Shown here in pieces: positions 34,695 through 44,490 of a stretch of 64,000 nucleotides of DNA (its first letter is position 1; the number at the start of each line of letters is the position of its first letter). The notes beneath the pieces were generated by a model that saw nothing but the letters and a program-made list of their open reading frames with translations, did not search any database and had not been told where the DNA came from. Source of the DNA: Pyxidicoccus caerfyrddinensis (lineage in GTDB: Bacteria; Myxococcota; Myxococcia; Myxococcales; Myxococcaceae); assembly GCF_010894405.1 (NCBI RefSeq), contig NZ_JAAIYA010000033.1, forward strand, positions 1 through 64,000. Direction: 5' to 3'. The translations under genes were made by a program, and so were the position numbers.

Positions 34695-35555
34695 ATGACA
34701 CTCCGGAAGCAGACACAGCAGTGGCTGAGCGCGGCGCTCGCGGGGGCCTTGCTCCTGCCCGCGGCGGCGCTGGCGAACGAGACGCACGTCTATGGCATCG
34801 CCAGCTTCGGCGGGGCGGGGCAGTGCAACGCCGACTCGCACTCCGTCCATACGAAGACGGCGGCGGTGGTGGCGAACTACTTCAACAACCTCAAGAACAA
34901 CGGGCTCTGGTCGGACGTGCAGACGCTCAACAACTCGAGCGCGCGCGCGGACCTCTGGACCGACGCCGCGAAGTCCGCCACCCAGGCCAAGGACACCCTG
35001 GCCAATGCCGGCGTGGACGACGCGGACGTCTTCTTCGTGCACACGCACGGCGGCCACAACGAGTCGCCCGCTCGAAGCTGGCTTGTGATGGGCAGCAACG
35101 TGGACTCGTGTTCGGCCGTCACGGACACCCACATGCGGCTGGGCAACGGGAAGCTGAACATCGCCGTCGTGAAGGCCTGCCAGTCCGGCAACATCGAGGT
35201 CTGGGAGAACGGGGGGTACCGGCAGCAGCTCGTGACGAGCACCAGCGGCTTCTCCATGTGGAACGCCTTCCATGGTGACTCGTCGTGCGGCAACAAGGTG
35301 AAGCGCTACCTCGACGACTACGTGGAGAGCTCGAGGAGCGACGGCGTGGGCGAGAACTGGATTGACGAGGCCTACGACTGGGGCATCCGCAAGGACGACT
35401 GCCCGGTGTCCATCGTCTTCGGCGCGACCAAGGCACAGCGCGTGGCGATGTTCGAGGCCGGCGGCTGGAGAGACCGCAAGAACACCGGCAGCAAGACGGC
35501 CTCCAGCTACTTCTACGTGTCCGGCTGCGACCCCGAGAACGGCCGCAGCCTCTGA
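34695..35555 (+). CDS. Secreted caspase-like (clan CD) protein, DUF6345-like
   Basis: 286 residues with signal peptide (WLSAALAGALLLPAAALA). The mature protein has strand-loop VFFVHTHGGHNES with His118 and LNIAVVKACQSG with Cys162. The spacing and the hydrophobic strands preceding each are those of the caspase/gingipain fold His-Cys dyad. Several further Cys may form disulfides. Probably a secreted cysteine peptidase; specificity unknown. It is followed 45 bases later by a lipoprotein on the same strand that may be its inhibitor, chaperone or receptor. Confidence 0.65.
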   Translation: MTLRKQTQQWLSAALAGALLLPAAALANETHVYGIASFGGAGQCNADSHSVHTKTAAVVANYFNNLKNNGLWSDVQTLNNSSARADLWTDAAKSATQAKDTLANAGVDDADVFFVHTHGGHNESPARSWLVMGSNVDSCSAVTDTHMRLGNGKLNIAVVKACQSGNIEVWENGGYRQQLVTSTSGFSMWNAFHGDSSCGNKVKRYLDDYVESSRSDGVGENWIDEAYDWGIRKDDCPVSIVFGATKAQRVAMFEAGGWRDRKNTGSKTASSYFYVSGCDPENGRSL

Positions 35556-35600
35556 GTCCCGGCCACTCCCCACGACTTCGCCCAGAGAGAACGAAACGCC

Positions 35601-36503
35601 ATGAAGACCCATTTCCTCCGACTGCTGACCGCCCTCCCGCTCACCGCCGCGCTCGGCTGTGACTCCGGAGCGCTCCCCGCCGCCCCCGTGGACAACGCCG
35701 CGCAGCTCGAGCGTGCCGCGCAGGCGCTGGCCACCGGCTTCACCTTCGATTCCACCGGGATTGCCACGCCTCCCACCGGAAGCCTGCCCACCGACCTGCT
35801 CCCCCGCACCGCCTTCGACGACGCGATGCTGCAGCGTGGCCTGGTGGGCACGACGGAGCCCTTCACCGTGACGGGGACGCTGGGGACCCGCCGCGACCAG
35901 GAGTCCCAGACCTGGAAGCTCGAGAGCAACCCCTCCGCCGGCCGCGTGCTGGTGCTGAGCAAGACCGCCAGCGGCCCGGAGACGACGCAGGAGCCCGCGG
36001 TGTTGCAGCGCAACGCCCTGGCCCGCCTGCAGGGCTGGGGCATCCCCGCCTCGGAGCTGGGGCCCATCCGGCAGGTGCAGTCCTTCATCAAGAGCGAGGA
36101 CAATGGCGTCGTCGGCGCCCCCACGCTCCACCGCCACAAGACGTTCGTGCTGCGGGCCATCAACGGCATTCGCGTGGAGGGCCACCGTGCGGTGGTGACC
36201 CACGGCGTGGACGGCGGCTTCCAGCGCGCGCTCGTCTCGTGGCCGCCGCTGGCCCGCGCGGGCCACCTGCTGCACACGCGGCTGACCACGGCGGAAATCG
36301 AGCAGCGCGCCCGCGAGGCGCTGTTGCTCGAAGGTGAGAGCGGCGGGCCCGTGCTCCTCTTCTGGAAGTACGAGCCCACCCAGGTCAGCACCGGAGAGTG
36401 GGTGCTGACGCTCCAGGTGGGCGCCTCGATGCCCTCGCTCACCGGGGCGGACAGCACCGAGGAGCCCCGCGTGGTCGACGTGGACGTGAGCCCCGTGCCG
36501 TAG
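35601..36503 (+). CDS. Putative lipoprotein, partner of the caspase-like protein
   Basis: 300 residues. Signal MKTHFLRLLTALPLTAALGC with a lipobox Cys. The mature part has propeptide-like alternation of charged helices and strands (LARLQGWGIPASELGPIRQVQSF, HKTFVLRAINGIRVEGHRAV, LTTAEIEQRAREALLLE), resembling FTP/PepSY-type inhibitory folds in layout only. No family assigned. Operon with the upstream secreted caspase-like gene (45-base gap). Confidence 0.65.
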   Translation: MKTHFLRLLTALPLTAALGCDSGALPAAPVDNAAQLERAAQALATGFTFDSTGIATPPTGSLPTDLLPRTAFDDAMLQRGLVGTTEPFTVTGTLGTRRDQESQTWKLESNPSAGRVLVLSKTASGPETTQEPAVLQRNALARLQGWGIPASELGPIRQVQSFIKSEDNGVVGAPTLHRHKTFVLRAINGIRVEGHRAVVTHGVDGGFQRALVSWPPLARAGHLLHTRLTTAEIEQRAREALLLEGESGGPVLLFWKYEPTQVSTGEWVLTLQVGASMPSLTGADSTEEPRVVDVDVSPVP

Positions 36504-36708
36504 CCGGGGCTTCAGGTAGGAACCCGCACGAAGCCCTGGCGCATGGCTTCCCCGCGCTGCGCCAGGGCGCGTGGTTCGTTGAGCTGCAAGGAAGGTCCGC
36601 CACGCAACCCCCGTGGCCGAGCCGCCGATAACTCAATCAGCGGCAGGTCAGGGGTGAGGGGGATGCACGCAGTCCGCTCCTGGCCGGCATTCAACCGGGG
36701 GGAGCGTC

Positions 36709-39354
36709 ATGAGCGGCATCGCCAGTGTTTCATCATCATCCGTCAACAGGTCCTCTGAGTCTGGCAGCACGCAGGAGTCCGAAGGCACGCGAGAGGTCGA
36801 GTTCACGCCGCCGCCTCCTCCTCCTCCGCCTCCTCCCGCTCCACCCCCGGATGCCTTCGTGCCGCGCGCCACGCCGCGCCGGCTGGAGCTGACGGGGGCT
36901 CCGCCACGGCCGGCCGAGGAGCCCGCGGCCTCGAGCCTCCTCACCGAGGACATCCGGGACGCAGAGGCCAACTGCCTCGACAAGGCGGGGGACTGGCTGG
37001 CCCTGGCCTCGCCGGAGCTTCGCGCGCGCTCGGAGGTGTTGCTGCTGAGCGACAACCGCCCGGGAGCGGAGGGACAGACGGGACACGCCGTCATCCGCCA
37101 GGGCAGCGGCATCTTCGACCCGAGCTCCGGGCGCGGCTACCCGAGCCTCGAGGCCTTCAATGCGGACGGCCGCTACAGCGTCGCCGGGACGGTGTCGGGC
37201 ACGGCCATGCACCGCATCCTCTCCACGCCCCCGGGCTCCGCCGAGCGTCAGGCCGCGCTCGCCCGCGCGGGCGTGGACCCCGCGCTGGCGGCGATGAAGG
37301 TGGCCGACAGCGCGCCGACGGTGGACGTGAGCCAGGCGTGGAACCTGCTCATGCAGGGCTACCGTGACTCGCGCTCCCTCACCGGGGCCGCCAACGCCGC
37401 GCTCGAGAAGGCCGCGGGCGACCCCCGGGCGCAGGCGCAACTCATCGACCTGCTCCAGGCCACGCCGGCCAGCACGCTTGAAAACGCGCTGGCGAAGAAC
37501 TTCGAGTACGAGGTGCGCGGGGCCGTGCCCAACCCGCCGCCGCGCCCGGCCTCCGTCTCCTCGGTGGGAACCACGCGCGTCTCCGGCAGCGCGCTGGAGG
37601 TGGTGGCGGGACAGGCCACCTCCGGGCTGCTGAAGCCCGCGCTCGACACCGCGGTGTCCAGGGGCCACCTGCTCGCCGCGGACCGGGACGTGCTCGTCTC
37701 CTACCTGGGGCCCACTGGCGCGGCCACCAACGCCCGCATCGACACCGCGGTGGCGGAGGTGCACCAGGCCGAGCAGGTGTACTCGGACGCGCTGAAGCAG
37801 CGCGAGACGCTGGAGACGCAGCTCGCGTCGGACATGGCCTCGTTCGGGCCCTATCTCACCGAGGCGCAGCAGAAGGGCTACATCGCGGAGTACCGGAAGC
37901 TCCACGCGAGCGAGTACGCCGGCTTCGACGCCAAGGCGAAGGCCCTCGATGACGTGCTGAAGCGCAACGAGCCGCTGCTGGAGCAGGGGCTCCGCGGCCC
38001 CGAGGGCACCGCGACCGCGCAGGTGGCGTACGCCGCCTACGCGGCCGTGGCGCAGTCTCCGCATGCGGACACGGCGCTGGCCTGGGCGGCGAAGGCGGAG
38101 AAGCCAGGCTCGGCTTTCGCTCCCTTCACGAGCGCCATGGACATGGAGACCGTCCGCTCGCATGCGATGGCGGGCTCGCTGGCCAGCTACTTCGAGAAGA
38201 ACCCCAGGGCCACGGCGTCGCAGGCCGTGGACCACATGCAGACCGTGCTCACCAACGCCTACCTGGGCCAGCAGGCTGGCGGAGGCGTGGTGGACCTGAC
38301 CGCCCGCAACCTGCCGAGCAACTTGCGGGAAGGGTTCAAGGGGCTGCGTCAGCTCGTGGCCGGAGACACGCAGGCGGGGCTGAACAGGCTGGCCGCGCTG
38401 GAGTCGGGCTCGTCGGCCCGGTGGGGAGGCGCGTTCGCCGCGGCGGGCATCGGCATCGGGCTGATGCAGCTCGGGCACTCGGTGGAGAGTGGTGATGCGC
38501 TGGGCGCCGCCTGGGCGGCGGCCTTCACCGGCCAGCAGTTCACCAGCGCGCTCAGCTCGACGCTGACGGCGGCCAACCGCGCCGGCGGCGTGGCGACGGT
38601 GGCCGGGCGGGTGGCGGGCGGCTTCGGCGCCGTCGCCGCCGCGCTCGACCTCTTCGTCCAGGCCAAGGAGATTTCCGCTGGCCAGGGCAACGAGGGCACC
38701 GCGCTGTCCATCGCCGGAGACGTCATGGGACTGGCCGGCGGCGTGCTGATCGCATTGGGCTCTACGGGCGTGGGGGCCCCGCTCGCGGCCATCGGCGCGG
38801 CCGTGTACATCCTCGGCGAGCTGGTGAGCGCGGGCATCCTGTCGAGCCAGGAGTGGGAGCGGAAGGAGCAGCTCCGCCAGGACCAGCGCACGGTGCTGGG
38901 GAAGATTGGCGCCAACGTGGACCAGCTGATGAACCTGCAGCGGTACAGCTCACCGGAGCAGATTGACGCGCTCGTGAAGACGACGGGCTGGTCCCGCGAC
39001 CAGGTGCTCCAACTGGGGACGACCTTCCCCGAGTTCTTCCAGAACGCCCAGAGCCTGCAGCAGCTCAACAAGGTGGCGAACGACTTCGGGCTCACGCCGG
39101 ACCAGCGCTACGCGATGCTCAACGCCATTGGCCGGACGGGCCGGGCCAACGACACGGGCAGCTCGTGGCAGTTGCGGCAGTTCGCCAGCGCGGTGGACCG
39201 GTTCCCCAACTACCCGGGCATCAAGATTCCGCCGGGGCTCACCCGCGAGCAGCAGTGGGTGCACTACCTGCAGGAGCTCGGCAACGCGATGGGCTCGTAC
39301 GACGGCATGGGGCTTCGCAACGCCGCGAGCTACCTGCGGCCCCACGCCTCCTGA
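36709..39354 (+). CDS. Putative effector: Cys-His-Asp module plus hydrophobic helical region
   Basis: 881 residues, no signal peptide. Ser-rich start, then a run of ten prolines (about residues 32-41). Residues about 85-165 contain NCLDKAGDWLALAS (C89), GQTGHAVIRQ (H126) and GIFDPSSG (D137), an arrangement typical of papain/transglutaminase-like catalytic triads. The middle is helical and coiled-coil. Residues about 560-710 are Gly/Ala-rich hydrophobic (WGGAFAAAGIGIGLMQLG, GVLIALGSTGVGAPLAAIGA) and could insert into membranes. Good ribosome site GGGGGAG. It resembles secretion-system effectors or pore-forming toxins in layout; no family confirmed. Confidence 0.6.
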   Translation: MSGIASVSSSSVNRSSESGSTQESEGTREVEFTPPPPPPPPPPAPPPDAFVPRATPRRLELTGAPPRPAEEPAASSLLTEDIRDAEANCLDKAGDWLALASPELRARSEVLLLSDNRPGAEGQTGHAVIRQGSGIFDPSSGRGYPSLEAFNADGRYSVAGTVSGTAMHRILSTPPGSAERQAALARAGVDPALAAMKVADSAPTVDVSQAWNLLMQGYRDSRSLTGAANAALEKAAGDPRAQAQLIDLLQATPASTLENALAKNFEYEVRGAVPNPPPRPASVSSVGTTRVSGSALEVVAGQATSGLLKPALDTAVSRGHLLAADRDVLVSYLGPTGAATNARIDTAVAEVHQAEQVYSDALKQRETLETQLASDMASFGPYLTEAQQKGYIAEYRKLHASEYAGFDAKAKALDDVLKRNEPLLEQGLRGPEGTATAQVAYAAYAAVAQSPHADTALAWAAKAEKPGSAFAPFTSAMDMETVRSHAMAGSLASYFEKNPRATASQAVDHMQTVLTNAYLGQQAGGGVVDLTARNLPSNLREGFKGLRQLVAGDTQAGLNRLAALESGSSARWGGAFAAAGIGIGLMQLGHSVESGDALGAAWAAAFTGQQFTSALSSTLTAANRAGGVATVAGRVAGGFGAVAAALDLFVQAKEISAGQGNEGTALSIAGDVMGLAGGVLIALGSTGVGAPLAAIGAAVYILGELVSAGILSSQEWERKEQLRQDQRTVLGKIGANVDQLMNLQRYSSPEQIDALVKTTGWSRDQVLQLGTTFPEFFQNAQSLQQLNKVANDFGLTPDQRYAMLNAIGRTGRANDTGSSWQLRQFASAVDRFPNYPGIKIPPGLTREQQWVHYLQELGNAMGSYDGMGLRNAASYLRPHAS

Positions 39355-39552
39355 GCAACCGCCGGCGCGGCGCTGAATCCTGGCCGAGGCGGGGCGCCTC
39401 CCCTATGCTCGCTGAGGAGGGGGGGCATGAACGATGGGTGAAGACCATGGGTTGGCGTCCACGCCGGGCCCGTTGCTCCCCTCCTGCGCGCGCCTGACCT
39501 CGAGACCCTGCCCTCGGCGCTCGCACGCTTCCCCCGTCCAGAGGAGTTCGTC

Positions 39553-42294
39553 ATGCATCGTGTCCTGAGCCTGCTGCTCGTCCTGGCCTCGCTCTGTCTT
39601 GCCCTCCCTGCGCACGCGAAAGACTGGTTCGTCCGCGCGGGCGCCACCGGCGGTGACGGCTCGCGCGAGAAGCCCTTCGCCGACCCCTGGATGGCGCTCG
39701 AGCGCGTCGAGGCGAATGACAAGGTGCACGTCGCCGCCGGCAAGTACTTCGGCAAGCTCGAGAAGGGGAACTGGGAGCTCCAGTTCCCCGGCGTCGAACT
39801 GCTCGGTGGCTATGACGCGGGCTTCCGGGAGCGCAACCCCTGGAAGAACCTGACCGAGCTCACCTGGCGCAAGGGCTCCGCGAACCGGCCGGACATCTCG
39901 CTCGCGCGCGTCAGCACCAGCACCCAGCGCGACACCGCCGGTGCCACCATCGACGGCTTCTTCATCGACATGCAGGAGTATTACGACTACGCGAGCGAGG
40001 GCGGGGACTTCGACCCGAAGGCGCTGATGCGCAACGGCGCGGTCGACCTCGCGAAGGGCGGAGTCCTTCGCAACTGTCTCATCGTCAACTCCATCAGCGC
40101 GGTGCGCACGTCGCCGGGCGCGGTGGTGGAGAACAACGTCATCGTGAACTCCATCTACGCGGCCGTGATTTCCAAGGGCGGCGGCGACCATGACCTGCCC
40201 GTCACCATCCGCAACAACACGCTGGCCTTCATCTGGGCGACGAAGGCCATCACCGAGGGCGGTACGGAGGGCTCCGGCATCGACGTGACGAACAAGGCCC
40301 TCATCGAGAACAACCTCATCGTCCACTCCGACAACCACGGCGTCCAGGCGCCGTCGCCCGCGAAGGTGTCGCTCCAGGGCAACGCGTTCTGGCGCAACCT
40401 CTACTCGAACGTCACCTTCTACTTCGAGGGCAAGAAGTCCTCGCTCGACGACTCGGACATCGGGGAGGCCGAGGACGCCGGCTTCGCGAAGGCGGGCGGC
40501 AACGTCGCGGTGGACCCGAAGCTCCCGTTCGACTCGGCGTGGTACGAGAAGTTCACCCGCCGCTCCACGCTCGGAAAGAAGTTCGACGCGAAGGCCTGGG
40601 AGGAGACGCGGACGGGCGCGGGCCTCCCCGCGACGGGCGAGGGCGTCGCGCTCTTCGCGCCGGCCTATCCGCCGCAGGCGGTCGCCGCGCTCATCGCGCC
40701 GAAGAACGCCTCGCTGAAGCAGGGCGCTCGCGCGAGGGAGCTGCCGGTGAGCTTCTCGGCTGCCACGGCGGCGGCGCCGTCGAAGGCGTACACGAAGGTG
40801 ACCCTCGGCGCCTTCGCCGCGAACCCGAAGGGCTACGACGGCAAGGACATCGAGGTCGTCCTCGGAGTCCAGGGCGTGAGCAACCCGGACAACGGTCCCC
40901 CGGGCACCTCGCGCGACACGCACAAGGCCGTCCGCCTGGTCGACGCAAAGAATGAAACGAGCTCCGTCGGCTTCTTCAAGAAGGGGACGTCGGTGGAGCG
41001 CACCATCGACAACATCCCCAACTATGGCTCGGGCCCGCCGAGAGACCTCTTCGTCGTGCGCGGCACCGCGCGCGCCCGCGAGGGTGGCTACCCCAAGCAC
41101 GCCATCACCATCGACGCCATCGAGCCCTTCGAACAGGCGGAGGTCGCCTCCGAGCGCCCGAAGGGGCGCGACTGGTTCGTGCGCGCGGGGGAGAGCGGGG
41201 GCGACGGCTCGCGCGAGAAGCCGTTCAAGGACCCGTTCCAGGCCATCGAGCGGGCCGGGAAGGGTGACCGCATCCTCGTGACCGAGGGCGAGTACGGCGG
41301 CAAGCTGAAGAGCGGCAAGTGGGTCGTCGACGGGAAGCAGTACCTCGCGCTGCTCGGTGGCTGGGACCGCGACTTCACCAAGCGCGACCCCTGGAACACG
41401 CCGAGCCTCCTCGCGTGGCCGTCGGACTCCAAGACGTCGCCGCAGGGCTACCTCTTCGAGGGGAACGGCGACCACACCGGGCTCATCATCGACGGCTTCG
41501 TCTTCGACCGCCGCTCGCTGAACCGCTACGACGCGGACGGCTTCATCGACCTGAACACCTCGCCCGACAACGAGCACCTCTGGGTGTCGTCGGCGGAGAC
41601 GGTGGTCCGCAACTGCACCTTCCTCAACGGCGCGGGCGCGGCGGTCCGGATGAGCAACCTGGTCACCTTCGAGAACAACATCGTGGCCAACATGTTCGGC
41701 GAGGCCATCCGCGTCTCCGGCGGCTTCGGCACCCGGCCGGCCCAGGTGCGCAACAACACCATCCTCTTCGTCTGGAACCGGAACCGCCCGCATGACGGCT
41801 CCTCCTCCACGGGCAGCGGCGTCTCCCTGAACGGGAACACCGCGGCGGTGCTGGATGGGAACGTGTTCCAGTACGTGGACAACTTCGCGGTGCGGTCGAC
41901 CTCGAACCTGAGCGAGGTGGTGCTCACGAACAACGCCTTCTTCCGCAACTGGGCGGCGTTCCGCTCCACGCTGGGCACGCCGCCGCCGACGGTGGATGAG
42001 AAGTCGATGCATCTGCTGGCCGACCTGCCCTTCAAGAAGGCCGAGGGGAACGTCGTGGTGGACGGCGGGTTCGACATCGACCCCGCGGTCTACGCGAGCT
42101 GGTTCGCGCGCACCTCGCAGGAGACGAGCCGCTTCACCGCCGAGGAGTGGAGCCAGATTGCCCCGAAGGCAGGTGGCGAGCCGGCGAAGCCGGGCATGGG
42201 TCGGGCGCTCGATTGGAAGGCGGCCGCGAAGCTGTTCCCGAAGAACGCCCAGGTGAAGGGCGCGCGTCCGCGGAAGCTGGAGAAGGGGGAATGA
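39553..42294 (+). CDS. Secreted protein with duplicated parallel beta-helix
   Basis: 913 residues. Signal peptide MHRVLSLLLVLASLCLALPAHA. Two homologous halves: each starts DWFVRAG..GGDGSREKPF and continues with a DUF1565-like segment (GKYFGKLEKGNWEL / GEYGGKLKSGKWVV, then LLGGYD / LLGGWD), followed by PbH1 beta-helix repeats (VLRNCLIVNSI, IENNLIVHSDNHG; VVRNCTFLNGAGAAV, FENNIVANMFG). A beta-rich linker near 410-530 joins them. GAGGAG precedes the ATG. Likely an extracellular glycan-interacting protein. Its stop overlaps the start of the next gene (ATGA). Confidence 0.82.
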   Translation: MHRVLSLLLVLASLCLALPAHAKDWFVRAGATGGDGSREKPFADPWMALERVEANDKVHVAAGKYFGKLEKGNWELQFPGVELLGGYDAGFRERNPWKNLTELTWRKGSANRPDISLARVSTSTQRDTAGATIDGFFIDMQEYYDYASEGGDFDPKALMRNGAVDLAKGGVLRNCLIVNSISAVRTSPGAVVENNVIVNSIYAAVISKGGGDHDLPVTIRNNTLAFIWATKAITEGGTEGSGIDVTNKALIENNLIVHSDNHGVQAPSPAKVSLQGNAFWRNLYSNVTFYFEGKKSSLDDSDIGEAEDAGFAKAGGNVAVDPKLPFDSAWYEKFTRRSTLGKKFDAKAWEETRTGAGLPATGEGVALFAPAYPPQAVAALIAPKNASLKQGARARELPVSFSAATAAAPSKAYTKVTLGAFAANPKGYDGKDIEVVLGVQGVSNPDNGPPGTSRDTHKAVRLVDAKNETSSVGFFKKGTSVERTIDNIPNYGSGPPRDLFVVRGTARAREGGYPKHAITIDAIEPFEQAEVASERPKGRDWFVRAGESGGDGSREKPFKDPFQAIERAGKGDRILVTEGEYGGKLKSGKWVVDGKQYLALLGGWDRDFTKRDPWNTPSLLAWPSDSKTSPQGYLFEGNGDHTGLIIDGFVFDRRSLNRYDADGFIDLNTSPDNEHLWVSSAETVVRNCTFLNGAGAAVRMSNLVTFENNIVANMFGEAIRVSGGFGTRPAQVRNNTILFVWNRNRPHDGSSSTGSGVSLNGNTAAVLDGNVFQYVDNFAVRSTSNLSEVVLTNNAFFRNWAAFRSTLGTPPPTVDEKSMHLLADLPFKKAEGNVVVDGGFDIDPAVYASWFARTSQETSRFTAEEWSQIAPKAGGEPAKPGMGRALDWKAAAKLFPKNAQVKGARPRKLEKGE

Positions 42295-44417
42295 AGATGA
42301 AGAACAGACTGACCCTGGGGATGCTCGCGCTCCTCGTCGCAGCGCCCGCGAGCGCGGACGAGATTGATGACCGGGTGCGCGCGATTGACGACAACCTCTC
42401 ACGCATCAAGGACAAGCTCGACGGCATCGTCTCGGACTCGAGCTCCAGCGACATCGACTCGGCCCTCGACTACCTGAACACCGTCAAGAGCGAGGTGGAC
42501 CGGCTCAAGTCGCTGGACCCGCAGAGCGACCCGGGCAAGTCGATGGTCTACTACTACCCGGACTACATCTCGAAGTTCCGGGAGTCGGCGCAGTACCTGA
42601 AGCGGATGAAGGACGCCCAGGTGAAGGCGGATGAGTCGCGCCTGCATGAGCGCTGCCTGGAGGCCGACAAGAACCTGAAGTCCTTCATGCAGAACTTCAT
42701 CGAGAAGAAGGACCCCAACGGCGTCTCGAAGATTTCGGACGAGGCCGAGAAGGTCGGACGCCAGTACTCGGACGAGTACAAGCGCCTGCAGGAGGTCCAC
42801 AGCGACATGGACCGCGCGCGCGGTTACGCGCGGTACTTCTCGGAGTCCCACGGCCGCTGGTCGGACGTGAAGGGCGAGCTCCACGACGGCGTGAGCGACA
42901 TCTGGGACCGCTGGACGCGGCGGATGGAGGAGACGAAGTCGAAGTGTCAGGAGCTCGCGAAGGGCCGCGACGCGGACGCCGTGAAGGACGCGCTCGCGAA
43001 GCTGGGCGACAACAACCGGGTGCGCAAGGAGCTGACCGAGAAGCTCAACCAGCTCCTGGACCAGACGGCCTCCTATCTCTCCGGTGCTGGCGCACGCACG
43101 GGCACCTCGGAGATTGACTATGCGCTCGGCTACAACAACGAGATTGCATCGCAGCTGGAGCAGCTCCGGAACGCGCGCGGCGAGGACGACGTCGCGAAGC
43201 GGATGACGGACGTCTGGCCGGACAAGAACAAGGAATTCCGCCGCTCGCTCGAGCTGCTGAAGCAGGTGAAGCCGCAGCAGTTCTCGTTCGACGCGCTCTC
43301 CACGACGTGCAAGGCGAGCGAAGACCAGCTCATGGGCACGGCGAAGAACTACCTCGGCAACCTCGACGAGGCCGACACCGGCATCAAGGTCCTCACCGAG
43401 CAGGCCGAGAAGGCCGCCAACGAGACGCGCCAGCAGCTCGACGCGGCGGAGAAGCGGCTCGGCGAGCAGGACCGGCTCCTGGAGGACTCGAAGCGCTTCT
43501 CGTTCGACGACGGCCGCTGGCGGACGGTCCGCGACCGCCTCCACGAGACGGCCACCGCCATGCAGCGGCACATGAAGACGAAGCTCGACGAGTCGAAGGC
43601 CGCGTGCGGCAAGCTCACCCAGGGCGTCAACCACCCGGACGTCGCGAGCGCGCTCAAGACGCTCAGGGACCGCGACCTGCTCGTGAAGACGACCCTGGAG
43701 CGTGTCGCGAAGGACTACGAGGACTGGAAGAAGGAGCGCCGCGGGCTGAAGCCCGGAGGCCGGTTCCGCCAGGAGAGCGCGGACAAGCTCCTCCAGGCCT
43801 TCTGCGACCAGGACGAGTTCCAGATTGCCGACCGCGTGCAGCGGGTCGCCGACGAGGTGGCGAGCGTGATGGGGAACCTGCAGCGCCAGTACCTCGACCG
43901 CATCAAGCGGATGGTCGCCGAGGTGGAGAAGGTCGAGTCGACGAAGAACCCGGCCCTCAAGGCCGAGGCGAACCGGCAGAAGCGGAACATGAACGCGGCC
44001 TACAAGCGGCTCGAAGATGCGGGGAACCTCGGCATCCTTCGCGGCAGGAACAACCCGAAGATCAACATGTACCTGGAGAACGGGAACAAGAAGCACCTCG
44101 CGCTCCAGACCGGCTGCACGGCGATGGAGTACGAGATTCCGGGAGGCCGCATCGACTGCGTGAATGTCTCGGACGGCTCCTGCGAGGTCATCGAAATCAA
44201 GCCGAACAGCCCCAGCGGGCGCTCCGCGGGCGAGAAGCAGATTGCCGACCGGAAGAGCGTCCTCGAGGACCTGCACCGGAACAACCAGCTCAAGGCGCTG
44301 CTGCAGCGCTGCGTGAAGGACGGCAACCTGAACATCCGGTACCAGGTGAAGTACTACGAGTACTGCCCCGTGGGCATCGACAACATCGACGTCCTCACCG
44401 AGGACGCCGACGAGTAA
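42291..44417 (+). CDS. Secreted coiled-coil protein with C-terminal PD-(D/E)XK-like domain
   Basis: 708 residues. Signal peptide MKMKNRLTLGMLALLVAAPASA. Residues about 25-560 are almost entirely helical with two related modules (LHDGVSDIWDRWTRRMEETK / LHETATAMQRHMKTKLDESK). The C-terminus changes character: GGRIDCVNVSDGSCEVIEIK gives D622-x12-E635-x-K637, the PD-(D/E)XK nuclease signature seen in Tox-REase domains, followed by QIADRK. ATG overlaps the previous stop, with GGAGAAGGGGGA as ribosome site. A nuclease toxin delivered by export is a reasonable but unproven reading. No immunity gene follows. Confidence 0.7.
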   Translation: MKMKNRLTLGMLALLVAAPASADEIDDRVRAIDDNLSRIKDKLDGIVSDSSSSDIDSALDYLNTVKSEVDRLKSLDPQSDPGKSMVYYYPDYISKFRESAQYLKRMKDAQVKADESRLHERCLEADKNLKSFMQNFIEKKDPNGVSKISDEAEKVGRQYSDEYKRLQEVHSDMDRARGYARYFSESHGRWSDVKGELHDGVSDIWDRWTRRMEETKSKCQELAKGRDADAVKDALAKLGDNNRVRKELTEKLNQLLDQTASYLSGAGARTGTSEIDYALGYNNEIASQLEQLRNARGEDDVAKRMTDVWPDKNKEFRRSLELLKQVKPQQFSFDALSTTCKASEDQLMGTAKNYLGNLDEADTGIKVLTEQAEKAANETRQQLDAAEKRLGEQDRLLEDSKRFSFDDGRWRTVRDRLHETATAMQRHMKTKLDESKAACGKLTQGVNHPDVASALKTLRDRDLLVKTTLERVAKDYEDWKKERRGLKPGGRFRQESADKLLQAFCDQDEFQIADRVQRVADEVASVMGNLQRQYLDRIKRMVAEVEKVESTKNPALKAEANRQKRNMNAAYKRLEDAGNLGILRGRNNPKINMYLENGNKKHLALQTGCTAMEYEIPGGRIDCVNVSDGSCEVIEIKPNSPSGRSAGEKQIADRKSVLEDLHRNNQLKALLQRCVKDGNLNIRYQVKYYEYCPVGIDNIDVLTEDADE

Positions 44418-44450
44418 CACCCGGGCCGTGCCTGCCTGAACGCCTCTCAG

Positions 44451-44490
44451 CGCGGGGCCGATGCGAGCGAGGCTCGCGTCGTGCCCCGCG
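44451..44490 (+). terminator. Strong hairpin after the beta-helix/coiled-coil operon
   Basis: A stem of about 18 bp with one bulged T around a three-base loop, 34 bases after the stop codon. There is no clear T-tract, so it may terminate or only stabilise the transcript. Confidence 0.5.
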
